Of a stretch of 5,104 bases of DNA, positions 1 through 5,104 are shown one piece after another. The stretch's first letter is position 1; each line of letters opens with the position of its first letter. The notes under the pieces are model-generated. The model was not told the origin of the DNA and ran no database searches. It saw only the letters and a list, made by a program, of their open reading frames with translations. Source of the stretch: an uncultured Candidatus Midichloriaceae bacterium (GTDB taxonomy: Bacteria > Pseudomonadota > Alphaproteobacteria > Rickettsiales > Midichloriaceae); the NCBI GenBank assembly GCA_905479795.1, contig CAJQNX010000089.1, positions 1 to 5,104 of the forward strand, given 5' to 3'. A program made the position numbers and the translations under genes.

Positions 1-1922
1 CATCGTGGAAGGAGCAGCATTTTCAGCATTGGAGCGAGAGTAAAATTTACAGAGCATTAAAATCATTAGAAGAGAAAAATCTCATTATATCCAAAAAAGC
101 AAGCTTTAGAGGCAGACAAAACATCAGATGGTTTTCAGTTACAGAAGTAGGCTATAAATTATTAAACGACAATACTACCAACGCCAGTACTACGAGAGGT
201 GCAAATCAGAATAATTCCTACAATCATGGTTTTAGCCTTGAAGAATTCTACTCAAATAATTTTCATATCACAAAGCAAGAAGTAGCAAGAGATGTAGTGA
301 CTGAAAACACCATCCAAGTAGAATCTACTGCTAACACATGCAGTCAAAATAATGGCAAAAATGATATTCCTAACTACCTCCAATTAAATTTAGCAGAAAG
401 CCTTTATAAGCAAGATGAAAATAACTGCGGTCAAATTGACGAACTCTATTATATAGCAGAGAGACAAACAAAAAAAACTTCTTCTAAAATAACAGAAGAA
501 GAAAAATATTTTGAATTAGCAAAAGAGCAAAATCAAAAACCAGAGCAGAAGAAAAACAAAACTCCAAATTTAAAAAAAGAGAAAAGCCAAAACAAGAAAA
601 AAGCTAAAACAATCAAAGATTTGAATAATTTTATCGAGCAAGAAGTTGAAAGAAGAATATGGGAGCGAGACCATGAGGAGAGGGAAAGGGAGTTTACAAG
701 AGAAATGGACAGAATTTACAAGGAATATATTGAATCAATTGAAAATGAAGGAAAGAAAAGTAAGGGTGGCTCAGGAGCAGTAGAGCCATTTGCTGATTTC
801 ATAAAAGCGAGATTGAAACTGAGCGACAATAATAAGTCAAAATTTGAGGAAAAAGCTGAGGAATACGCAGATATCGCAAATCAGAAGGGTTGCATAAATT
901 TAAACAGCAAGAAAGTGCAATCAGATACGGCGCACTTAAATGAGTTAAAAAGAAAAGATAGCCAAGGAAATGGAGGAATTGTAAATTGTACTACTTCTGC
1001 ATTGATTACCAGCACCCTAGAAGATCATGAAGCTTCTGAAATCAGCCAAAACCAAGAAGATAAGCAATCTACCATAAAAATAATAATAGATCTATGGAAC
1101 AAAGTATTTGAGCATTCAGTAAATCCAATCAAAGCCTATGCCAGTAAAAACAACCAAATAGCCTTACTAACGCTGTACAAAACAATATTTAATAGCGATT
1201 TAAATAACTGGAGAGAATATGCACTTAAAGTCAATAGCAGCCAGTTCCTAATGGGAGAAAAGGAAACGAAGAATAATTTCAAAGCAGTATTTGCTTGGCT
1301 CATTAAACCTGAAACCATAGAAAAGATCCTAAGCGGAGAATATGGGGTAGGAGATAGGGAGCTAGATATGAATAATATATCAAAAAATGCAGAAATCAAA
1401 AAAGAGCAAAAAGTAAGTGAATTAGAAAATAGGGTTGCTCGCAATCTAAAAAGAAATCTCAATGAGTTTAAAGAATATGAAGAATTTAGAGTCTATATAG
1501 AAAATGAAGGATACGAAGAAGATCACGACAAATACAAATTAGGCATGGTTTTAAGGCATATCCCAAAACAAAATTTTCTTCACAGCGAAGAGTACAAGGT
1601 AATGAGAGATCGGTTGTTTGAATCCTATTTAATGAAGAAACATACAGATCAAAGCCGCCTAGAAATAAGGAATAAATTAAGAAGTGCAGTAAATAGCCCA
1701 TCAGATGAATCAAGATTCATTGTTACTCAAGAAATGCCAAGACAAGCAGGTTGTATAGAGGAAAATACAAAGACCCAACTACATGGAAAGGATGCAAACG
1801 TCAATTACCAAAATAAGCTAACGACAATTAAAACAACAAAATATAGAGAATCAAAAAATGGCATACATTATTCAAAACTAAGTGAAAAACAAGATCTGGA
1901 AATTAACAAATCATTAAATTAG
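1..1922 (+). CDS. DnaA-like / winged-helix plasmid-type replication initiator protein, 5' end outside window (partial)
   Basis: The frame is open from position 3 (positions 1-2 end a split codon) to TAG at 1920-1922, giving at least 639 residues. Numbering from the codon at 3, residues 1-54 look like the end of a winged helix: a recognition helix with SKIYRALKSLEEKNLI, then a wing with RQNIRWFSVTEVGYKLL. Residues 157-206 are Lys/Gln-rich and 207-248 form a charged coiled coil. Residues 360-455 hold the best-conserved block: DLWNKVF (363-369), NNWREYALKV, FLMG (415-418), FKAVFAWLIKPETIEKIL (426-443) and GEYG (445-448). This layout, DNA-binding winged helix plus 'S-FL-G ... F-A-F-WL ... KIL-G-Y', is typical of plasmid and phage replication proteins. 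I recall close matches among Rickettsia plasmid DnaA-like proteins. No Walker A or AAA+ core is visible, so it is not true DnaA. It probably binds an origin and recruits replisome proteins. A GTG at 297 is internal: the 98 codons before it are plainly coding. Residues 500-520 match a module in the next gene. A RAGE (Rickettsiales amplified genetic element) or phage replication protein is an alternative. Confidence 0.72.
   Translation, partial: SWKEQHFQHWSESKIYRALKSLEEKNLIISKKASFRGRQNIRWFSVTEVGYKLLNDNTTNASTTRGANQNNSYNHGFSLEEFYSNNFHITKQEVARDVVTENTIQVESTANTCSQNNGKNDIPNYLQLNLAESLYKQDENNCGQIDELYYIAERQTKKTSSKITEEEKYFELAKEQNQKPEQKKNKTPNLKKEKSQNKKKAKTIKDLNNFIEQEVERRIWERDHEEREREFTREMDRIYKEYIESIENEGKKSKGGSGAVEPFADFIKARLKLSDNNKSKFEEKAEEYADIANQKGCINLNSKKVQSDTAHLNELKRKDSQGNGGIVNCTTSALITSTLEDHEASEISQNQEDKQSTIKIIIDLWNKVFEHSVNPIKAYASKNNQIALLTLYKTIFNSDLNNWREYALKVNSSQFLMGEKETKNNFKAVFAWLIKPETIEKILSGEYGVGDRELDMNNISKNAEIKKEQKVSELENRVARNLKRNLNEFKEYEEFRVYIENEGYEEDHDKYKLGMVLRHIPKQNFLHSEEYKVMRDRLFESYLMKKHTDQSRLEIRNKLRSAVNSPSDESRFIVTQEMPRQAGCIEENTKTQLHGKDANVNYQNKLTTIKTTKYRESKNGIHYSKLSEKQDLEINKSLN
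1500..1562 (+). repeat. Module fragment in the replication gene, related to 2620-2682
   Basis: Codons 500-520 of the replication frame (ENEGYEEDHDKYKLG then MVLRHI) align without gaps to codons 231-251 of the exported protein (ENEPYREDDDKYIIG then LFLDFI), with 12 of 21 identical residues. The first 45 bases of each match at about 34 positions by hand count. This suggests common ancestry rather than chance composition, although both proteins are rich in Glu, Asp and Lys. Confidence 0.6.
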
Positions 1923-1927
1923 GAGAG
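1921..1927 (+). promoter_or_regulatory. Shine-Dalgarno of the exported repeat protein, overlapping the upstream stop codon
   Basis: AGGAGAG lies directly before ATG at 1930. Its first two bases are also the last two of the TAG stop of the replication gene (1920-1922). The gap between the two genes is 7 bases, so ribosomes ending the first gene sit on the binding site of the second. This supports ATG 1930 as the start and suggests translational coupling. Confidence 0.8.
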
Positions 1928-1929
1928 AA

Positions 1930-2964
1930 ATGAGAATAAAAAATTCAAAGCTATTAATATTATCAATTGTGGCTGCATTTGCTGTAAATAATGCAAGTTA
2001 CACAGCAGCAAGAGAATTGTTATTCTCGTCAAATATAATGACCTCAAAACCATCTTTAACTGAGAAGATTAAGAGCAACAAAGAATCAAAAGATGAGAAA
2101 GGCAGGGATGAGAATCCAGACTCTGAAAAATTGACCATATCCAAATTAGAAACAATCTATGAACTAAACGGGCTGCAATACAACAGCATATTTGGTCTAT
2201 TGTTAGATTTTAGTGAAGGGAAGGTATCTATAGAGAATCTTGAACAAGAGATGATTAACAAAGTAAAGGCATGTCAGAAGAAGGAAAAAGAACTATTAGG
2301 AAACATTGAAGAGAGTAGTGAAATTAAAATGTATGCTGAGGCAATGACGGGGGTGTGGGAAATATATGCGAGAATAGTCAGTACTGATAAAAAAAATCTA
2401 CAAGAGCAGAAAACAAGCTTAGAAAAACTGAGAGAGCGTTATAGTGGAAAAGTTGCGGCTAATTTAGTAATGAAAGAATATGGAAAGAAGGACAAAGAGG
2501 AGGTGGCAAAAATCAAATTAGAGCAAGGGAAAGAAAGTGCACAAAATAAAGATACTAACTCAACTTCACTGATAGCCCAAAGTGATTTTGAGAGAGCTAA
2601 ACTGCGGTTTGACTACGCAGAAAATGAACCATACAGAGAAGATGATGATAAATACATAATTGGGCTATTTTTAGATTTTATTAATGGAAATAGGTCAATA
2701 GAGGATCTTGAGGTAAAGCTTGAATATAGAGTAGAGCTATATAAACAGGAAGAAAAAAGAGCGTTTAAAAATGGTGCAAAAATGAGGAAGGGATTTTCTT
2801 CAGGAATATCAGACGATACATGGGAGAAAGTTGTAAAGGAAGTAAGTGTAGATAAGAAGCGTCTACAAGAGCAGAAAACAAACATCAAAAATCTACGAGA
2901 GAAGTATAATAAAAAAGCTATGGGTTGGTTTAGTTATATATATGGAGCGAGGGTAAAAAAGTGA
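1930..2964 (+). CDS. Exported protein with two diverged helical modules, function unknown
   Basis: 344 residues; family not recognised. The N-terminus is a classic Sec signal peptide: basic RIKNSK, hydrophobic LLILSIVAAFAV, and a possible cleavage after TAA at residue 27. There is no lipobox Cys, so the mature protein should be periplasmic, surface or secreted. Residues 38-70 are a charged linker. Two related modules follow, at about 86-174 and 242-329. They share GLLLDF/GLFLDF, SIENLE/SIEDLE and a C-terminal stretch (150-174 versus 305-329) with 16 of 25 identical residues, including DKK-LQEQKT and LRE-Y. Both modules look alpha-helical, probably coiled coil. Residues 231-251 also match the tail of the upstream replication protein. 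The last codons contain an A AAA AAG slippery heptamer just before TGA, so a longer form may exist. The start is well supported by AGGAG 4 bases upstream, and the gene is probably coupled to the replication gene. A secreted or host-interacting factor is plausible but unproven. Confidence 0.8.
   Translation: MRIKNSKLLILSIVAAFAVNNASYTAARELLFSSNIMTSKPSLTEKIKSNKESKDEKGRDENPDSEKLTISKLETIYELNGLQYNSIFGLLLDFSEGKVSIENLEQEMINKVKACQKKEKELLGNIEESSEIKMYAEAMTGVWEIYARIVSTDKKNLQEQKTSLEKLRERYSGKVAANLVMKEYGKKDKEEVAKIKLEQGKESAQNKDTNSTSLIAQSDFERAKLRFDYAENEPYREDDDKYIIGLFLDFINGNRSIEDLEVKLEYRVELYKQEEKRAFKNGAKMRKGFSSGISDDTWEKVVKEVSVDKKRLQEQKTNIKNLREKYNKKAMGWFSYIYGARVKK
2185..2451 (+). repeat. Module copy A of the exported protein (codons 86-174)
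   Basis: First of two homologous segments in the same gene, offset by about 155-156 codons from copy B. The shared protein pattern is GL-LDF, SIE-LE and V-S-DKK-LQEQKT-LRE-Y. Most of the segment has diverged, but a 20-base stretch within it (2397-2416) is still identical in copy B. This indicates an old intragenic duplication. Confidence 0.75.
2397..2416 (+). repeat. 20-bp exact direct repeat, first copy
   Basis: TCTACAAGAGCAGAAAACAA here is identical to 2862-2881. It encodes LQEQKT in both modules. The flanking bases differ, so the identity is exactly 20 bases by hand comparison. Confidence 0.9.
2620..2682 (+). repeat. Counterpart of the replication-gene module fragment
   Basis: Second member of the pair described at 1500-1562. 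It straddles the start of module copy B in the exported protein. The shared core is ENE-x-Y-x-E-D-x-D-K-Y-x-x-G, followed by a hydrophobic helix. Confidence 0.6.
2653..2916 (+). repeat. Module copy B of the exported protein (codons 242-329)
   Basis: Second copy of the duplicated segment. It aligns to copy A almost without gaps; one codon differs in the middle (offset 156 near GLFLDF, 155 near LQEQKT). The residues just before it (231-241, ENEPYREDDDK) are the part that extends the similarity to the tail of the replication protein. Confidence 0.75.
2862..2881 (+). repeat. 20-bp exact direct repeat, second copy
   Basis: Identical to 2397-2416 and in the same reading frame, 465 bases downstream (155 codons). 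Recombination between the copies would remove exactly one module in frame. Confidence 0.9.
2944..2953 (+). promoter_or_regulatory. SD-like sequence GGAGCGAGGG before the slippery site and the GTG start
   Basis: GGAG (2944-2947) and GAGGG (2949-2953) are both purine-rich SD-like elements. GAGGG is 7 bases before GTG 2961, suitable for initiating the small frame. GGAG ends 7 bases before the A AAA AAG heptamer, in the range where internal SD elements stimulate -1 frameshifting, as in E. coli dnaX. The sequence cannot tell which role applies. Confidence 0.5.
2955..2961 (+). other. A AAA AAG slippery heptamer (candidate -1 programmed frameshift site)
   Basis: In the frame of the exported protein the codons read GTA AAA AAG TGA, so the heptamer is in the X XXY YYZ register of canonical -1 frameshift sites. 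It is followed at once by the stop codon. A -1 slip would bypass TGA and enter the 38-codon frame that ends at 3077. SD-like sequence lies just upstream and a weak possible stem just downstream. The A6 run could equally cause transcriptional slippage or be a mutational hot spot: one extra A would fuse the frames. Confidence 0.5.
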
Positions 2965-3077
2965 GTAATAGTTCAGACGCCTCTTCAAATACGGAATCCC
3001 AAGAACTAAAAAAAAGCAAGCATATGACTAGTGAGAAATCAGCAAATGCGAAGAGAAATCAACAAAAAATAACATAA
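2961..3077 (+). CDS. Small frame: coupled 38-aa peptide or -1 frameshift extension of the exported protein
   Basis: GTG at 2961 overlaps the TGA stop of the exported-protein gene as GTGA, and the frame ends with TAA at 3075-3077. The predicted 38 residues are hydrophilic and rich in Ser, Lys, Asn and Gln (NSSDASSNTESQELKKSKH), with no hydrophobic segment, Cys or known motif. It is in the -1 frame relative to the upstream gene, and that frame is open only from 2934, after a TAG at 2931. Reading starts either at GTG, with GAGGG as SD, or by -1 slippage at the A AAA AAG heptamer; slippage would give a product of roughly 382 residues. An internal ATG at 3024 is a third option with a shorter product. 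The stop codon overlaps the SD of the next gene, which is best explained if this frame is translated. A remnant left by a frameshift mutation in the A6 run is equally possible. Confidence 0.45.
   Translation: MSNSSDASSNTESQELKKSKHMTSEKSANAKRNQQKIT
2969..3008 (+). other. Weak possible stem-loop downstream of the slippery site
   Basis: TAGTTC (2969-2974) can pair with GAACTA (3003-3008), giving a 6-bp stem that begins 7 bases after the heptamer, a normal spacer for a frameshift stimulator. The 28-base loop and few G-C pairs make it weak, and such short matches occur by chance in AT-rich DNA. Confidence 0.2.
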
Positions 3078-3080
3078 GGT
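3076..3080 (+). promoter_or_regulatory. Shine-Dalgarno of the giant repeat protein, overlapping the small-frame stop codon
   Basis: AAGGT lies 5 bases before ATG 3086 and shares its first two bases with the TAA stop at 3075-3077. A TAA in the frame of the giant protein at 3080-3082 rules out an upstream start, so ATG 3086 is the first available start codon. Confidence 0.65.
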
Positions 3081-3085
3081 AAAAT

Positions 3086-5104
3086 ATGATTATAGTACAA
3101 AAATATATAAAAGATAACCTGAGATCAGGAGTTCCGACTACTGAAATAACCTCAGCAATATCATCTTTAGGAATTGAAGAAAGCACAGGGCTAAATGAAA
3201 GTTTACAAGAGAGATTTGATGCTATTTGGAGTGAATTTAACTTGAGTGAAGAATTTGATATAAAGAACGTATTTACTACTTTAAAAGAATTTAACTTAAA
3301 CCTAAAAACTTCTACTGATGAAGAGTTTATAGATAAAATAGAGGTAATCAAGAAAACAACAGGGTATCTGGGTTATGAGAGATTAGAAGAAGTAACAAAA
3401 GAAGAATTAGAGAAGATCAAAGAATTAGTAGAAGGTCTGAAGGGCAAATTAAGCAATATAACAGAATCAGATGCAGCCAAAGTTAAAAAAATAGCTTCTG
3501 CCGGTGGATTGAGCGAATTAAGAGAATTAAATACTAAAGAAATAAAAGAGCTTATTAAATTCAGTGAGGCTCTGGGTATTAGTCTTAATAAAAGCAAGCA
3601 AGAGTTAGATAGTACTAAACATGTAGTAGATTTTATAGAAAGCCAAGGAATAAGGGGGAAAGAATTGCTTGAAGAGGGCAATGTAAAAAAACTAATAACT
3701 TTATTTAAGGCTTTTAAAATAAATAATATCAGCCAATGGAAAGCATCTACATCTGAGAATTTAGAAGAGATATTAAATAGTTTTGGGCTGGAGTTAAAAA
3801 GTACCAGCAGTTTAAAGCTTTCAACTAAACTTAAAAAACTTGAGGGCTTGGGACTTGAAAATAATTTAGAGAAAGCATCAACTAAAATATCAGTCATGAA
3901 AGAACATGTGGAAGATTTAAGTGAGCTGAGTAAAGAAGAGATAAAGGGGCTTATAGATAAGAAGGATGTAATTGATCTAGGATTAAAAGAGGAGTTAAAA
4001 GAGATAGTAGGGAGCTTTGGTATAGAAGCAGGAAGCGAGCAGTCTAAATACAAAAAATTACAAGAGTTTCTATTAAGTTTTAATGTGAAGGTTGAGGAAC
4101 TAAGCCAAAATGATGCAGAAGAAGTAAGTGAAGTATTAAAGAGTATAGGCTTAATAAACAAAGGGGAGCTGGCAGCTGGAAGCAAAGAATTATTAGCTCA
4201 AATAATAGAGGCATTTAACTATGGAAACCTAACAAATCTTAAATTGGAAGAAATTGAAAAGTTAAAAGTCATGGGTAAAAAGCTAGAGTTAGATGAATCC
4301 AAGATATTCAACAAAGAAGGAATTGGTAGAATAAAATTAATAACAAATAATTTAGGACTAGATGTTAAAGAGTTAGGAGAGAGAGAACTTGAAAATGCCG
4401 TAGGTACGCTAGTTAGATATGGAATCAATGAAGCTGAGAAGAGCCAAGGTTACGTATCATGGATGGTTTCGGGTGTAGAGAAAGCGATAATCGATAAAAC
4501 TAAGGAATACGCAGCAAAAGTAGAGTTATTGGGATACGAAATAACAGAATTTGATGATGATGAATATAGCAAAATAGAAGAAGCTATAAATGAGTTTCAT
4601 AGCTTTGCAGAAATCAGCAAAGATGAGCTAAAGTCAATCAAAGAAAAATATCAGAAATTAGGGATTGAATTAGCAGGTAGCAGAGCGGGAATAATCATGG
4701 AATTCAAAGAGAGTGTAAATATGCTTAATCTATCAATTAAACAAGATACGGCAATTTCGAATCTTGAGGCAATAACAAAGGCATTTGATGTAGAAATAAA
4801 AGATTTAGAGGATGGGAGTAAAAAGCTATTTGACGAATATGGAATAAACTTAAATGGTAATTCAGCATCTCAAATTAATGAGCTAGCAGTTATCACAGGA
4901 GACCTTGGATACAAGCTAGATAGAATTCAAGAGGATGACATTAATTGTATTGCAAAAATTGTAGGGCTGAAATCAGAAGGAGAGCCACTGGTAAAGTTAA
5001 AATATATAAGTGGATATATTGCAAAAATAACAAATAACTACAGTGATTTAAGAGAGGAAGAATGTGGTAATTTGGCTGAGTATGTCAAATTGCTAGCCCT
5101 TGAG
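3086..5104 (+). CDS. Giant degenerate alpha-helical repeat protein, 3' end outside window (partial)
   Basis: The frame is open from ATG 3086 to the last base: 673 codons with no stop, so the full protein is larger. Family not recognised. No signal peptide or membrane segment is seen, and Cys appears only at 621 and 660. Residues 4-30 (QKYIKDNLRSGVPTTEI plus SAISSLGI) resemble the short 'YI-x-L-x-G-x-x-x-EI-x-x-AL-x-x-G' helical motif seen at protein termini. From about residue 60 on, a loose pattern recurs: an amphipathic helix, then LG[LIY]-x-[LVI] or FNV/FDV, then a short 'x-x-L-[ST]-x-EE[IL]-x-x-[IL]' helix. Examples begin near residues 100, 144, 215, 278, 336, 382, 427, 485, 507, 571, 611 and 652, usually 40-70 residues apart. 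Clear examples are LRELNTKEIKELI, VEELSQNDAEEVSEVL, VKELGERELENAV and IKDLEDGSKKLF. The copies are diverged, with no DNA-level repeat. This suggests an extended helical scaffold. Intracellular Rickettsiales carry large repeat proteins that act on the host, so an effector is possible but inferred. It starts 8 bases after the small frame, in an apparent operon. Confidence 0.75.
   Translation, partial: MIIVQKYIKDNLRSGVPTTEITSAISSLGIEESTGLNESLQERFDAIWSEFNLSEEFDIKNVFTTLKEFNLNLKTSTDEEFIDKIEVIKKTTGYLGYERLEEVTKEELEKIKELVEGLKGKLSNITESDAAKVKKIASAGGLSELRELNTKEIKELIKFSEALGISLNKSKQELDSTKHVVDFIESQGIRGKELLEEGNVKKLITLFKAFKINNISQWKASTSENLEEILNSFGLELKSTSSLKLSTKLKKLEGLGLENNLEKASTKISVMKEHVEDLSELSKEEIKGLIDKKDVIDLGLKEELKEIVGSFGIEAGSEQSKYKKLQEFLLSFNVKVEELSQNDAEEVSEVLKSIGLINKGELAAGSKELLAQIIEAFNYGNLTNLKLEEIEKLKVMGKKLELDESKIFNKEGIGRIKLITNNLGLDVKELGERELENAVGTLVRYGINEAEKSQGYVSWMVSGVEKAIIDKTKEYAAKVELLGYEITEFDDDEYSKIEEAINEFHSFAEISKDELKSIKEKYQKLGIELAGSRAGIIMEFKESVNMLNLSIKQDTAISNLEAITKAFDVEIKDLEDGSKKLFDEYGINLNGNSASQINELAVITGDLGYKLDRIQEDDINCIAKIVGLKSEGEPLVKLKYISGYIAKITNNYSDLREEECGNLAEYVKLLALE

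Noticed and set aside
1136..1713. - strand open frames at 1136-1462 and 1486-1713 with hydrophobic translations
   Set aside because: They are antisense to the best-conserved part of the replication gene, whose motifs (FLMG, FKAVFAWL) clearly fix the coding strand. The hydrophobic look comes from reverse-complemented Lys/Glu/Asn codons.
2613..2888. - strand open frame of 91 codons with Cys/Phe/Ser-rich translation
   Set aside because: It is antisense to module copy B of the exported protein, whose homology to copy A shows that the + strand is coding.
2969..3077. TAGTTC/GAACTA stem as a rho-independent terminator between the exported and giant proteins
   Set aside because: The stem is short, has a 28-base loop and lacks a following T-run; the bases after it are A-rich. 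Termination here is not supported.
3373..4185. A 270-codon open frame on the - strand, with other - strand frames at 3028-3351 and 4219-4428
   Set aside because: These lie antisense to the continuous 673-codon + strand frame. Their translations are Ser/Leu/Phe-rich, as expected from the reverse complement of Glu/Lys/Leu/Asn-rich coding DNA, and no domain or signal is seen. They are shadows.
1..5104. Possible replication origin, iterons or DnaA boxes near the initiator gene
   Set aside because: No TTATCCACA-like box and no tandem short repeats were found by eye, and the window is almost fully coding. An origin, if present, is outside it.
3086..5104. Phage tail tape measure protein as identity of the giant helical protein
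   Set aside because: No other phage structural gene is present, there is no hydrophobic segment, and the residue pattern (LG[IL] plus EE[IL] helices) is not one I recognise from tape measure proteins. It is not excluded without the 3' end.

Overview
This AT-rich window is almost entirely coding on the + strand. It holds four tightly packed reading frames and no gap longer than 8 bases. The base composition, the AGA/ATA/TTA/AAA-heavy codon use and the first gene point to an obligately intracellular alphaproteobacterium of the order Rickettsiales. The DNA is probably accessory (plasmid or integrated mobile element), because the first gene resembles the 'DnaA-like' replication proteins of Rickettsia plasmids. 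That placement comes from remembered motif resemblance, not from a search.

Layout: (1) positions 1-1922 are the 3' part of a replication-initiator-type gene. The frame is open from the left edge and encodes a winged helix, a charged coiled-coil linker, a conserved replication-protein motif (FLMG...FKAVFAWLIKPETIEKIL) and a variable tail. The GTG at 297 is not its start. (2) Positions 1930-2964 encode a 344-residue protein of unknown function with a signal peptide and two diverged copies of a helical module. Part of that module also occurs in the tail of the replication protein. (3) Positions 2961-3077 are a 38-codon frame in -1 phase. It overlaps the end of gene 2 at GTGA and lies directly after a canonical A AAA AAG slippery heptamer. 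It is either a small coupled gene or a C-terminal extension of gene 2 made by frameshifting. (4) Positions 3086-5104 are the first 673 codons of a very large, Cys-poor, Glu/Lys/Leu-rich protein made of degenerate helical repeats. It runs off the right edge.

The genes are probably co-translated. The Shine-Dalgarno (SD) sequences of genes 2 and 4 overlap the stop codon of the preceding frame, and gene 3 starts inside the stop of gene 2. No promoter, terminator, tRNA, iteron array, DnaA box, CRISPR or insertion sequence was seen. The unusual feature is a replication protein that appears to share an operon, and a protein module, with an exported repeat protein and a giant repeat protein. This suggests a replicon-borne cargo cassette, possibly host-interaction factors, but no function can be assigned to genes 2-4 from sequence alone.
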